The position numbers were made by a program, and so were the translations under genes. Below, piece after piece: positions 1-7,834 of a DNA stretch of 15,107 nucleotides. This DNA comes from ZLKRG08 sp964654815 (lineage in GTDB: Bacteria; Actinomycetota; Actinomycetes; Nanopelagicales; Nanopelagicaceae): positions 1 through 15,107 of the forward strand of contig CAZZLH010000029.1 in assembly GCA_964654815.1 (NCBI GenBank), given 5' to 3'. The notes below the pieces were generated by a model that had not been told where the DNA came from, ran no database searches, and worked only from the letters and a program-made list of their open reading frames with translations. Position 1 is the stretch's first letter, and each line of letters starts with the position of its first letter.

Positions 1-719
1 GTTTCGTCCATGTGATACGCCGCAAGTGGCACTTCAGAGGTACCTACTAAATAAACATCATCTTTCTCAATGTGGTAAACATTTTCGGCTGCCTGGCCTA
101 GGAATCCCGTTCCCTCCATCGCAGGTGGATTAACCAAAACTGGTGGAATCACTGGAATGAATCCCGCTTTGGTTGCTTGGGCAATCGCATAATTAACTAG
201 AGCCAACTCCAACATCGCACCTGGGCCAGTTAGGTAGTAGCTGCGAGCGCCTGCGACCTTTGCGCCACGTTCGGTATCAATCGCGCCAAGTAATTTGCCA
301 AGTTCGACGTGATCTCTCGGTTCGAAATCAAATTTTCTAGGTTCACCCACATGTTCGATTACCTTGAAATCTGCCTCGCCACCGATTGGCGCTTCGGGAT
401 CTAAAATGTTTGAGAGTTGTTTGGCGACCTCATTGGTCTGAGCTTCTATTTCAGCTCGCTTGCTATCTGCCTCTTTTACCTTTGTCGCTAACCCTTTTGC
501 CTTCTCTAGTAGCGCGCTCTTTTCATCGCCTTTTGCGCTACCGACTGATTTAGATAGTTGGTTCTGCTCTGCCCGTAGCGCCTCAAAGGTGGCTATGGCA
601 TCGCGACGTTTGGTATCCAACTCAAGTAAGCGATCGACAATTGCCTCATCTTCGCCGCGGCCACGTTGGGATGATTTCACTAGCTCCGGATTTTCACGGA
701 TTAACTTGATATCAATCAT
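1..719 (-). CDS. serS: Seryl-tRNA synthetase, N-terminal part (cut by window edge)
   Basis: Class II aminoacyl-tRNA synthetase that charges tRNA-Ser with serine in the cytosol. The visible 239 codons begin MIDIKLIRENPELVKSS, the usual SerRS start. Residues about 30-105 are charged and heptad-like, matching the long antiparallel tRNA-binding coiled-coil arm. The class II core follows, with RDHVELGKLLGAID at about 144-157, SYYLTGPGAMLE, and the serine-pocket TSE motif at 227-229. The catalytic C-terminal half lies beyond base 1. The start ATG (717-719) overlaps the pheA stop as ATGA, so serS is the second gene of a pheA-serS operon and probably translationally coupled. No internal stop or frameshift is seen. 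The family call is certain. Confidence 0.97.
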   Translation of the reverse strand, partial: MIDIKLIRENPELVKSSQRGRGEDEAIVDRLLELDTKRRDAIATFEALRAEQNQLSKSVGSAKGDEKSALLEKAKGLATKVKEADSKRAEIEAQTNEVAKQLSNILDPEAPIGGEADFKVIEHVGEPRKFDFEPRDHVELGKLLGAIDTERGAKVAGARSYYLTGPGAMLELALVNYAIAQATKAGFIPVIPPVLVNPPAMEGTGFLGQAAENVYHIEKDDVYLVGTSEVPLAAYHMDE

Positions 720-1630
720 GTGGCGCGCCCCTTTCTGACCTCTGCTAACCAATCGTTGGAATCTTTAAATGCCGCATCACTGGTTGAAGCAGTTGTAGTT
801 GGTGCAACTTTATCGGCGCGTGGGTAAGAACCCAGAAAACGCACATCCTCACAGATGCGACGAAGGCCGGTAAGTGCATCTCCGACTCGAGCATCATTTA
901 CATGGCCCTCGGCATCAATAATGAAGTGGTAATGGCCCAGCTCGCGACCAGTTGGACGCGATTGGATAAAAGTTAGATTTACCCCGCGCATCGCAAACTC
1001 GGTAAGGACTTCAAGTAACGCACCTGCGTGGTCAATACCGATGAATGCCGCAAGTGAAGTTCGATCAAAGCCAGTTGGTTTTGGCAGCTCTCCCGGTTTG
1101 GATACTAGGACGAATCGAGTCACGGCGGAATCTGCATCACCAATATTGTTATTGACCACCTTGAGCCCATAATGCGCGGCAGCAACTTCCGCGGCGATTG
1201 CCGCATCAAATTCACCATTGGAGAGCGCCTGAGCAGCTGCGGCAGTTGAATTGGTAGTTACGATTTCGGCATTTGGGTAATTTGCTGCGATGAATTTACG
1301 GCATTGTGATTCTGCGTGGGGATGGGTTCCGATTCGCTTTATCTCGCCATTGCCATCGCGCACTAGTAAAGCGAAAGTCACTGGCAGCAGCACTTCATTG
1401 ACGATTATTAAGGGTTCGCCGATTGCTAACTCATCCAATGTTCGGGCGACCACTCCCTCGACTGAATTCTCAATGGGTACCAGCGCAAAGTCTGCTGTGC
1501 CATTTCGAACTTGGTCTAAAGCCGCAGTGACATTTGAGCAGGCAAGTAATTGGTCTTTATCGCCAGTTATGGTTTGCAGGGCAGCTTCAGTGAAGGTACC
1601 AACTGGACCGAGATAGGCATACTTACTCAC
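716..1630 (-). CDS. pheA: Prephenate dehydratase with C-terminal ACT domain
   Basis: Converts prephenate to phenylpyruvate, the committed step to phenylalanine. The 304-aa protein opens with the family signature YLGPVGTFTEAAL. The catalytic domain spans about 3-180, with VPIENSVEGVV (51-61) and the essential TRF motif (171-173). An ACT regulatory domain covers about 192-270; its GALLEVL and N-L-T-F-I-Q-S-R-P segments correspond to the phenylalanine-binding GALxxxL and ESRP motifs, but Glu is Gln223 here. The last 30 residues look disordered. The GTG start at 1630 lies 6 nt after a TAGAAT -10 box on the same strand, pointing to a leaderless mRNA. It is a stand-alone dehydratase with no chorismate mutase fusion, as usual in Actinobacteria, and serS follows with a 4-nt overlap. 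Confidence 0.96.
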   Translation of the reverse strand: MSKYAYLGPVGTFTEAALQTITGDKDQLLACSNVTAALDQVRNGTADFALVPIENSVEGVVARTLDELAIGEPLIIVNEVLLPVTFALLVRDGNGEIKRIGTHPHAESQCRKFIAANYPNAEIVTTNSTAAAAQALSNGEFDAAIAAEVAAAHYGLKVVNNNIGDADSAVTRFVLVSKPGELPKPTGFDRTSLAAFIGIDHAGALLEVLTEFAMRGVNLTFIQSRPTGRELGHYHFIIDAEGHVNDARVGDALTGLRRICEDVRFLGSYPRADKVAPTTTASTSDAAFKDSNDWLAEVRKGRAT

Positions 1631-1636
1631 CTGCGA

Positions 1637-1642
1637 ATTCTA
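1637..1642 (-). promoter_or_regulatory. Leaderless -10 box for pheA-serS
   Basis: On the minus strand TAGAAT (5 of 6 matches to TATAAT) ends 6 nt before the pheA GTG, so transcription would begin at or next to the start codon. No convincing -35 is seen. The box lies in the 29-bp divergent gap shared with pstP. Confidence 0.6.
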
Positions 1643-1646
1643 CCCG

Positions 1647-1652
1647 TAGGCT
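1647..1652 (+). promoter_or_regulatory. Leaderless -10 box for pstP-pknB
   Basis: TAGGCT fits TANNNT and ends 7 nt before the pstP ATG, with no Shine-Dalgarno motif between. It sits back to back with the pheA -10, so polymerase can probably occupy only one direction at a time. The -35 is weak. Confidence 0.5.
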
Positions 1653-1659
1653 AAGGCGC

Positions 1660-2427
1660 ATGAGCCGACGTTTTACTGCTACCGGACGTAGCGAAGTTGG
1701 TCTACACCGAACCGGAAATGAAGATTCGGCATTAATAAATGGTGTGCTGATTGCAGTTGCTGATGGTATGGGCGGTCATGCTGGTGGTGAAGTTGCATCA
1801 AAGGTCGCAATCACAACTTTGGCGCAAACTCTGCCATTTTTAAATAACGATGAGATGGATCCAGAATCCTTGGAAGATTTCCTCCTTTCAGCTTTATTGG
1901 ATGTTGATAATGAGATTGCCGAAACTCAAGCAGAGAATGATCGTTTGACGGGTATGGGCACCACATTGACTGCAATAGCGCTCTATCGAAATCAAGCTTA
2001 TGTACTACATGCCGGCGATTCTCGGGCATATAGATTGCGCGGCAAGGAACTAACTCAACTCACTAAGGACCACTCTGTGGTGCAAGAGTTGATCGACTCA
2101 GGCGCAATCTCTGAATCCGAAGCTGCCAGCCACCCGCAAAGATCCGTGCTTACCAATGTATTTATGGGTCAAGGCAACATCACGCCACTTTTAATCTCCT
2201 ATGAGGCGAAACCTGGAGATAAATTCCTACTTTGTAGTGATGGCTTAAACAATGTGGTGTCTAACTCGGAGATTCAAGAGGCGCTAAAAAACTCAAATCA
2301 GAGTGAGATCCTCGGTAATTTAATTACCTTGACCTACGAACGTGGTGCGCCAGATAACGTAACCATTGTGGTCGCCGAAATCGGCGATGGCGATACCGCC
2401 ACGGAATTCTTGGGGGCGGCAAAATGA
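1660..2427 (+). CDS. pstP: PP2C-family Ser/Thr protein phosphatase (PstP/Stp type)
   Basis: Metal-dependent (Mn/Mg) phosphatase expected to reverse phosphorylation by the adjacent PASTA kinase. The PP2C motifs appear in order: RTGNEDS (17-23), VADGMGGHAGGEVAS with metal-binding Asp and Gly, GMGTTLTAI, HAGDSRAYRLR, LTKDHS, LCSDGLNN with a metal-binding Asp, and APDNVTIVV near the C-terminus. The protein has 255 aa, so it is only the catalytic domain; the mycobacterial PstP has a transmembrane helix and an extracytoplasmic tail that are absent here. The stop overlaps the pknB start as ATGA, so phosphatase and kinase are likely made in a fixed ratio. The FHA, rodA, pbpA and pknA genes that often accompany it in Actinobacteria are not between pheA and crgA. 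Confidence 0.94.
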   Translation: MSRRFTATGRSEVGLHRTGNEDSALINGVLIAVADGMGGHAGGEVASKVAITTLAQTLPFLNNDEMDPESLEDFLLSALLDVDNEIAETQAENDRLTGMGTTLTAIALYRNQAYVLHAGDSRAYRLRGKELTQLTKDHSVVQELIDSGAISESEAASHPQRSVLTNVFMGQGNITPLLISYEAKPGDKFLLCSDGLNNVVSNSEIQEALKNSNQSEILGNLITLTYERGAPDNVTIVVAEIGDGDTATEFLGAAK

Positions 2428-3953
2428 AGCTCTTCGGCGAGCGCTATGAGATTGGCGCCTTGATCGGCGCCGGCGGAATGTCCGATGTCTTTGTGGCGAA
2501 AGATCTCCGTTTAAATCGTGAAGTCGCGGTCAAAGTTCTGCGCAGCGATTTAAATCGTGAACAGACCTTTGTGACTCGATTTAGAAAAGAGGCTCTTGCT
2601 GCAGCTGGGCTAAGCCATCCTGGAATTGTTGCAGTTTACGACAGCGGCGAAGAGCCTGCGCCTTACATAGTGATGGAATTGGTGCAAGGAAAGACACTTC
2701 GCGACTTAATCAATGGTCCGATTGATAGTAAGACCGCAATACACATCACCGAAGGAATATTGCAAGCGCTGGCCTATTCACATGCAAATGGCATTGTGCA
2801 TCGTGATATCAAACCAGGAAACATCATGATCACCGATAACGGAGATGTTAAGGTGATGGATTTTGGCATTGCCAGAGCGCTTGATGACGTTAGCGCCACA
2901 ATGACTGCAACTTGGAATGTAGTTGGTACTGCGCAATATCTCTCCCCCGAACAAGCAAGTGGTGAGGTCGCAGATAACCGAAGCGATCTCTACTCGGTTG
3001 GTTGTGTGCTCTATGAAATGATTACTGGGCGACCACCTTTTATTGGTGATACGCCTGTATCGATCGCATTTCAGCATGTCTCTGGTGATTTGATTCCACC
3101 CAGCAAGATAAACCCGCAGCTCAACCCGCAATTCGACCACTTCTTATCGGTAGTGATGGCGAAAGATCCCGCTAATCGCTACCAAGATGCCAACTCCATG
3201 TTGGCTGATCTCCATAGAATCAAGTCAGGTCATACCATCACCACTGAGATTGTTCGGACCAAGAAAAAGAAGAGCCGTGTTTGGCAGATCGTGGCCGGCA
3301 TATTGGCGTTGGGATTGATTGGCGTGGGTGGTTACACAATCACCTCCCGCACCGTAGTCACTGGTATCGAGGTGCCAAATGTGGTTGGTTTGACTGAAGC
3401 TGATGCCTCGGCGCAATTAAGCGCATTTAAAGTGGTAATCAATCGCGCGCATGATTCAAAGATTCCAATTGACCGAGTAGCCTCACAGAATCCTTTGGCG
3501 ACCTCGCGGGCTGATCGTGGCAGCGTCGTTACGATAACTATTAGCGATGGGCCAGGCGCAACTGTCATCCCGTTAGATTTGGTTGGGATGTCACTTAGCG
3601 ATGCCCGCGATGCGCTTACTGCAGTTGGCTTAAATGTCGCGGCAATTGATGCCGTACCAAGTGATAAACCCATCGGCACAGTGTTATCTGTAGATCCAGT
3701 TGGTGGTTCGACTATTCAAGCCGGCTCAGGTGTCACATTACAGATTGCAAATGGCAATATCGCGGTACCAAATCTAGTTGGACAAAGCGCAATACAGGCC
3801 CGCACTACGCTTACCCAAGCGGGATTCTTAATGGTGGAAATTTATTCTTACGACGCCAACCAGCCCATGGGAATTGTTCTCGCTCAAGCGCCAGACCCAG
3901 GTTCGCAACAACAGATTGGTTCTCGAGTAACTGTCACCATCAACAGACAGTAG
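2424..3953 (+). CDS. pknB: Transmembrane Ser/Thr protein kinase with three PASTA repeats
   Basis: Receptor-like kinase that couples peptidoglycan fragments or lipid II outside the cell to phosphorylation of division and wall-synthesis proteins inside. The kinase domain spans about 8-270: glycine loop GAGGMSDVFVA (15-25), VAVKVL with ATP-binding Lys37, catalytic HRDIKPGN with Asp128, DFG at 146-148, and a threonine-bearing activation loop leading to YLSPEQASGE. A basic KKKK stretch at about 280 precedes one hydrophobic helix at about 286-306. Three extracytoplasmic PASTA repeats follow, starting near VPNVVGLTEADA, IPLDLVGMSLSDA and VPNLVGQSAIQA. Many actinobacterial PknB proteins carry four repeats, so this one is shorter at 509 aa. 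It ends 8 bp from the convergent trpG stop, with no clear hairpin terminator. Confidence 0.96.
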   Translation: MKLFGERYEIGALIGAGGMSDVFVAKDLRLNREVAVKVLRSDLNREQTFVTRFRKEALAAAGLSHPGIVAVYDSGEEPAPYIVMELVQGKTLRDLINGPIDSKTAIHITEGILQALAYSHANGIVHRDIKPGNIMITDNGDVKVMDFGIARALDDVSATMTATWNVVGTAQYLSPEQASGEVADNRSDLYSVGCVLYEMITGRPPFIGDTPVSIAFQHVSGDLIPPSKINPQLNPQFDHFLSVVMAKDPANRYQDANSMLADLHRIKSGHTITTEIVRTKKKKSRVWQIVAGILALGLIGVGGYTITSRTVVTGIEVPNVVGLTEADASAQLSAFKVVINRAHDSKIPIDRVASQNPLATSRADRGSVVTITISDGPGATVIPLDLVGMSLSDARDALTAVGLNVAAIDAVPSDKPIGTVLSVDPVGGSTIQAGSGVTLQIANGNIAVPNLVGQSAIQARTTLTQAGFLMVEIYSYDANQPMGIVLAQAPDPGSQQQIGSRVTVTINRQ

Positions 3954-3961
3954 ATAACTTT

Positions 3962-4585
3962 TTATTTCTTATTCACAACCGGGGATAAGCCAACTGCGCG
4001 CTTAGGTGCATCTTTATCGCCGCACTCTGCCAACCAATTAGCTAACATGGCATGGCCAAACTCAGTGAGTACCGATTCTGGATGGAATTGGACTCCTTCG
4101 ATTGGCAAAGACTTATGGCGCAGCCCCATAACAATCCCAGCTTCGGTAGCGCCGGTAATTACCAACTCATCAGGAACTGAATCCCGCTCAACTGCTAGTG
4201 AGTGATATCTGGTTGCAGTAAGTGGCGATGGTAAATCTTTGAAGACTCCACTCTTTTGATGATGCACCTCTGATGTCTTGCCATGAAGCAACTCCGGCGC
4301 TCTAGATACTGTTGCACCAAAGACCGCTGCAATTGCTTGATGGCCTAAGCAGACACCAAATAGTGGGATATTTTTCGCGGCGCAGAAACGAATCAACTCC
4401 ATTGAGATTCCAGCCTCTTCCGGGACTCCCGGTCCAGGTGAGATCAAGACGCCATCAAATTTCTCTGCCTCAGTGACTTGGACTTCATCGTTACGAACGA
4501 CAACACACTCCGCGCCCAACTGGCTCAAATACTGCACCAGGTTAAAGACGAAGGAGTCATAGTTATCGATGACCAAAATTCGCAC
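3962..4585 (-). CDS. trpG: Glutamine amidotransferase of anthranilate / aminodeoxychorismate synthase
   Basis: Class I glutaminase subunit that supplies ammonia to a chorismate-using partner (TrpE for tryptophan or PabB for folate). It opens with RILVIDNYDSFVFNLVQYL, has the oxyanion-strand SPGPG (49-53), nucleophile Cys79 in GVCLGHQ, and the His168/Glu170 pair in VQFHPES, so the triad is complete. The length of 207 aa is normal. No synthase subunit is in the window, and sequence alone does not separate TrpG from PabA; a bifunctional role is likely in a small genome. Lying between pknB and crgA is the usual actinobacterial position. The GTG start lies 6 nt after an AATACT -10 box. Confidence 0.92.
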   Translation of the reverse strand: MRILVIDNYDSFVFNLVQYLSQLGAECVVVRNDEVQVTEAEKFDGVLISPGPGVPEEAGISMELIRFCAAKNIPLFGVCLGHQAIAAVFGATVSRAPELLHGKTSEVHHQKSGVFKDLPSPLTATRYHSLAVERDSVPDELVITGATEAGIVMGLRHKSLPIEGVQFHPESVLTEFGHAMLANWLAECGDKDAPKRAVGLSPVVNKK

Positions 4586-4591
4586 CTGCGA

Positions 4592-4597
4592 AGTATT
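4592..4597 (-). promoter_or_regulatory. Leaderless -10 box for trpG
   Basis: Minus-strand AATACT matches TATAAT at four positions and ends 6 nt before the trpG GTG. It lies 4 bp from the opposing crgA -10 in a 29-bp divergent gap. Confidence 0.45.
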
Positions 4598-4601
4598 CCG
4601 C

Positions 4602-4607
4602 TAAACT
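4602..4607 (+). promoter_or_regulatory. Leaderless -10 box for crgA
   Basis: TAAACT fits TANNNT and ends 7 nt before the crgA ATG; no Shine-Dalgarno motif lies between. The geometry mirrors the pheA/pstP gap. Confidence 0.5.
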
Positions 4608-4614
4608 TGCGTTC

Positions 4615-4884
4615 ATGCCAAAGTCAAAGCTTCGTAAAAAAGTTCAGCAAACTCGCGCCTACAAATCCGAGCATCCAGATACTGAAGCCATCTCTGGCCC
4701 AATCGAGTCTCCCCGTTGGCTAGCACCTACGATGGTGGCGGGCTTTCTAATCGGTCTCTTTTGGATTGTGATCTTTTATGTCACGCAGACGCGCTATCCA
4801 ATTCCAAATATCGGAGCCTGGAATATGTTGATTGGCTTTGGATTTATCGGGATTGGCTTTGGTCTAGCGACGCGTTGGCACTAA
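4615..4884 (+). CDS. crgA: Cell division protein CrgA
   Basis: Small actinobacterial membrane protein that helps assemble the septal division complex with FtsZ, FtsI and FtsQ. It has 89 aa: a basic N-terminus (MPKSKLRKKVQQTR), the family motif SPRWLAPTMV at about 24-33, then two hydrophobic helices at about 30-52 and 64-84 with a short loop rich in proline and asparagine between, and an immediate RWH C-terminus. Its position next to trpG and pknB is the classic actinobacterial arrangement. The last 21 bp overlap the 3' end of the convergent rhomboid gene, a sign of compaction. Confidence 0.93.
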   Translation: MPKSKLRKKVQQTRAYKSEHPDTEAISGPIESPRWLAPTMVAGFLIGLFWIVIFYVTQTRYPIPNIGAWNMLIGFGFIGIGFGLATRWH

Positions 4885-5415
4885 ATCAATCGCCGCTAAA
4901 GTTCCTGCAATCAATCCACCTAGGTGTGCGCGCCAATCAATACCTGGCAAAATAAAACCAATTGCAAAATTAATGCCAATCACAATGTAAATTGATTTGG
5001 CATCAAAACCATACTTCCTCTGCAATATCGCCATTGCGCCAAAGAGACCGAAAATCGCTCCTGAAGCGCCGACCGAGGGCATATTCTCGGGATTGAAATA
5101 GAGCGAGAAGAGTGAAGCGCTAATTTGAGAGACAAAGAAGATGATCAAGAATCTTCTTCGACCCAGCGCACCTTCTAAGACATTACCTAGCACCAACAAG
5201 GCATACATATTGAAAAAGAGGTGCATTATGCCGCCGTGTGTTAGCGCTACCGTCAGGATGCGCCAATACTCACCCACGCCAACGCCATGAACATTGCCGT
5301 CATTTAAAATCGCCTTATTGATTAGAAATAACTGCTCTTGTAGTCCAGGGAAAATCAGCGCCGCTAAATAGAACCCTGAAATAACGGTTATCAGGGCTCT
5401 AGTTGTTGGGCGCAC
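4864..5415 (-). CDS. Rhomboid-family intramembrane serine protease
   Basis: Six-helix membrane protease that cleaves other membrane proteins within the bilayer. The catalytic Ser118 is in GASGAIFGLFGA and the catalytic His164 in DWRAHLGGLIAG. The supporting HLFFN motif (65-69) with Asn69 is present, as is an L1-loop YWRILTVALTHG element (50-61). The 183-aa length is near the minimal rhomboid core, with no extra domain. A GTG start is chosen because the N-terminal helix needs it; it follows the ppiA stop by 16 bp, so it may be co-transcribed. A rhomboid gene near crgA is common in Actinobacteria. The substrate is unknown. Confidence 0.9.
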   Translation of the reverse strand: MRPTTRALITVISGFYLAALIFPGLQEQLFLINKAILNDGNVHGVGVGEYWRILTVALTHGGIMHLFFNMYALLVLGNVLEGALGRRRFLIIFFVSQISASLFSLYFNPENMPSVGASGAIFGLFGAMAILQRKYGFDAKSIYIVIGINFAIGFILPGIDWRAHLGGLIAGTLAAIDLVPTRR

Positions 5416-5431
5416 GTTTATAGAAAAGCTA

Positions 5432-5941
5432 TCAAGCGATGGTTACGCTGTTAATTGTTACTGCATCCACCGGACGATCCTGTGCGCCGGTCTTTACATT
5501 TGCAATCTTGTCCACCACTGCCTGACTTGCAGAGTCGGTGACTTCACCGAAAATAGTGTGCTTACGATTTAGCCATTCGGTTGGGGCGACTGTGATGAAA
5601 AATTGTGAACCATTGGTGCCTGGCCCTGAATTTGCCATCGCCAATAGATATGGGCGATTGAAGGTTAATTCGGGATGGAACTCATCCTTGAATTTATAAC
5701 CTGGGCCCCCAAAACCTTGGCCAAGTGGGTCTCCGCCTTGGATCATAAATCCAGAGATTACGCGGTGAAAAACTGTCCCGTCATAGAGCTTTTCGTTGCT
5801 CTTTGCGCCAGTGCGGGGATCAGTCCACTGCTTCTCACCGGTGGCTAAACCAACGAAATTGGCGACTGTCTCAGGAGCGTGATTTGGGAATAATTCAATG
5901 ACGATATCGCCATGATTGGTATGAAGGGTTGCTTGTGTCAT
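5432..5941 (-). CDS. ppiA: Cyclophilin-type peptidyl-prolyl cis-trans isomerase
   Basis: Catalyses proline isomerisation during protein folding. The 169-aa cytosolic protein has no signal peptide. The cyclophilin core is complete: VFHRVISGFMIQGGD at 57-71 with the catalytic Arg in FHR, LAMANSGPGTNGSQFFIT at about 99-116, and LNRKHTIFGEV after the substrate-binding Trp. A GATAAT -10 box ends 6 nt before the ATG and lies over the stop of the upstream SDR gene, so ppiA has its own likely leaderless promoter despite only 7 bp separating the two genes. Confidence 0.96.
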   Translation of the reverse strand: MTQATLHTNHGDIVIELFPNHAPETVANFVGLATGEKQWTDPRTGAKSNEKLYDGTVFHRVISGFMIQGGDPLGQGFGGPGYKFKDEFHPELTFNRPYLLAMANSGPGTNGSQFFITVAPTEWLNRKHTIFGEVTDSASQAVVDKIANVKTGAQDRPVDAVTINSVTIA

Positions 5942-5947
5942 GTCGGC

Positions 5948-5953
5948 ATTATC
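5948..5953 (-). promoter_or_regulatory. Leaderless -10 box for ppiA
   Basis: Minus-strand GATAAT (5 of 6 consensus) ends 6 nt before the ppiA ATG and overlaps the SDR stop codon. It separates the housekeeping gene ppiA from the lipid cassette upstream. Confidence 0.6.
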
Positions 5954-6668
5954 CTCGTTTGAATAGCTTTGGCCAAATGCGCTGCGGAATCAATCGGGCC
6001 AATTTCATAGTTATCGCCATCGGTAAAGGAAAGATTATCTCTGGTGATTTCTTGGTTAGACCTTTGACAATGAACTTCGCCGCATGATCTGCATCGATAA
6101 TAAATGGCATTGGAAAAGTATTTACTGCTGTCATTGGGGTTTTTACAAAGCCTGGGGAGACGGTTTTAACCTGAACCTTGGTTTTGATGAGGTCGGTTCG
6201 CAAAGATTCTAGAAAGTTTAACTGCGCTGCTTTGCTCGGTCCATAACCTGACGAACCAGGCATGCCTCTAAAGCCTGCCACCGAAGAGACGCCCACAAAG
6301 GTGCCAAAATCTTGCGCAATCATTTTCGGTAGCACGACCGAGGCACATCTAGCCAGACCGACTGTATTGGTGTTGTTATGCATCTTAAATACCGCTAAGT
6401 CAAAATCTTGCGCGGACATTCGTTGCCAGAAACCAGCCATAACGATTACCAAATCGAAGTCGCCATACTTTGACTGATAACTCTCTGCCGCATTCTTAAC
6501 CGATTCATCATCTGCGATATCAATCAAAATATCACCTTGGCTTCGAGATGATCTAACTACTTGGCAACCAACTCTCTGTAGTTCGTCTGCCACTGAGGCA
6601 CCGATACCTGATGAAGCGCCAATAATCCAAGCTTTGCGCGAACTCCATTTAACATCTGCGTTACTCAT
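5949..6668 (-). CDS. Short-chain dehydrogenase/reductase (SDR)
   Basis: NAD(P)H-dependent oxidoreductase of unknown substrate. It has 239 aa with the nucleotide-binding GASSGIG motif at 17-23, a MAG variant of the NAG motif at 77-79, catalytic Ser in VSSVAG (127-132) and the YxxxK pair Tyr142/Lys146 in GYGPSKAA. A following SPGFVKTPM is the usual SDR substrate/cofactor segment. The C-terminus is hydrophobic and basic, suggesting membrane association. The ATG overlaps the stop of the CFA-like gene as ATGA. As last gene of the four-gene cassette it probably reduces or oxidises a lipid intermediate, but that is inference from position. Confidence 0.9.
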   Translation of the reverse strand: MSNADVKWSSRKAWIIGASSGIGASVADELQRVGCQVVRSSRSQGDILIDIADDESVKNAAESYQSKYGDFDLVIVMAGFWQRMSAQDFDLAVFKMHNNTNTVGLARCASVVLPKMIAQDFGTFVGVSSVAGFRGMPGSSGYGPSKAAQLNFLESLRTDLIKTKVQVKTVSPGFVKTPMTAVNTFPMPFIIDADHAAKFIVKGLTKKSPEIIFPLPMAITMKLARLIPQRIWPKLFKRG

Positions 6669-7834
6669 TGTTTGATGAAACCTAACTGCCAGACATTTAA
6701 ATGGCCAGAGCGGAAACCTGCCTCAGAATAAGCCAGGTAGTACTGCCACATTCTCTCGAACTCCTCATCAAAACCTAACGCACTTACCTGTTGGCGATTT
6801 TCCATGAATTTCTCACGCCATAACTTCAAGGTATTTGCATAATCAATGCCCAGCGCTCTGCTATCGACTAATTTAAGTGTTGGTTTGGTGAATTGATCTA
6901 TTACCTCTCGCGAAGGAATGATTCCACCGGGGAATATATATTTATGGATCCAGGTATATGCATGCTTGGAAGCCAAAAGTCGATCGTGCGGCATGGTGAT
7001 AGCTTGTAAACCAAAGCGTCCGCCCGGCTTTAGATGATCGCTAATTGCAGCGAAATAGGTTGGCCAATACTTCTCACCTACCGCTTCGATCATTTCGACG
7101 CTTACCACTGCATCGTATTGTCGATCTAAATCGCGGTAGTCCCGTATCTCTACATTGACTAAATTGGAGACGCCTGAACGAGCAATTCTTTGATCTGCGA
7201 GCGCTTTCTGTTCTTTAGATAATGTGATGGTATGCACCTTGGCGCCACGTAAAGCCGCTTGAATTGCTAACTGACCCCAGCCCGTACCAATCTCTAAAAT
7301 CTCCATGCCAGGTTTCACTCCAGCAAAATCAAGGATCCCTTCGATTTTTCGTATCTGAGCCTTGGCTAAATTCGAGAAAGTTATTTGATCGTCAGCGAAG
7401 TTGGCTGATGAATAGGTCATAGTCTCATCTAAGAAAAGTGCAAATAAATCATTTGATAGGTCATAGTGGCGTGAGATATTTGATTTAGCGCCCTCTGGGT
7501 TATTCTCTTCATGTTTTGGTTGGAATGGTTCGAAAAATTTACGGAAGGTGCGCATCCAGCCTGGGACGATATGTAAGAGCTTCTCGGCATAAGGAGTTAG
7601 GGCTTGCGCTAAATCTGGAGTGGCATCCCACTCTTTGGCCATAAATGATTCGCCCAAGCCGATCTTTAAATCATTACCCAAACGATTGAAGAAGTTATCA
7701 TCATGAATCTGAAGCGTGGGTAGGTTAGATTTATTTGGGCCCAAGACTGCTCCATCTGGTAGCACCACCTTCACATCTACCTTTGGCGCAATACGGCGAA
7801 GCAATTGTTCGGCTACTGAAGCACGAATATTCAT
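6665..7834 (-). CDS. CFA-synthase-family SAM-dependent fatty acyl methyltransferase (UfaM-like)
   Basis: Methylates unsaturated acyl chains of phospholipids using S-adenosylmethionine. It has 389 aa: an N-terminal lipid-handling domain (about 1-110), SRHYDLSNDLFALFLD (121-136), SAM motif LEIGTGWGQLA (180-190), VEMIEAVG with Glu250, KYIFPGG (298-304), and a C-terminal YSEAGFRSGHLNVWQLG. Two bicarbonate-ligand positions of E. coli Cfa appear changed: the Cys of its YSC motif is Ser143, and the His of its LHTIG motif is Gln277 in LQAIT. This pattern resembles the methylases that sit with DUF1365 and an FAD oxidoreductase (furan fatty acid UfaM group) more than true cyclopropane synthases. It overlaps both neighbours by 4 nt. 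The family is sure; the exact product is inferred. Confidence 0.88.
   Translation of the reverse strand: MNIRASVAEQLLRRIAPKVDVKVVLPDGAVLGPNKSNLPTLQIHDDNFFNRLGNDLKIGLGESFMAKEWDATPDLAQALTPYAEKLLHIVPGWMRTFRKFFEPFQPKHEENNPEGAKSNISRHYDLSNDLFALFLDETMTYSSANFADDQITFSNLAKAQIRKIEGILDFAGVKPGMEILEIGTGWGQLAIQAALRGAKVHTITLSKEQKALADQRIARSGVSNLVNVEIRDYRDLDRQYDAVVSVEMIEAVGEKYWPTYFAAISDHLKPGGRFGLQAITMPHDRLLASKHAYTWIHKYIFPGGIIPSREVIDQFTKPTLKLVDSRALGIDYANTLKLWREKFMENRQQVSALGFDEEFERMWQYYLAYSEAGFRSGHLNVWQLGFIKQ

Noticed and set aside
460..738. Open frame on the plus strand over serS and the pheA end
   Set aside because: Antisense to certain serS coding sequence; low-complexity Ser/Phe composition typical of a shadow frame.
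3954..3961. Bidirectional terminator between pknB and trpG
   Set aside because: Only 8 bp separate the genes; there is a T-rich stretch but no inverted repeat beside it.
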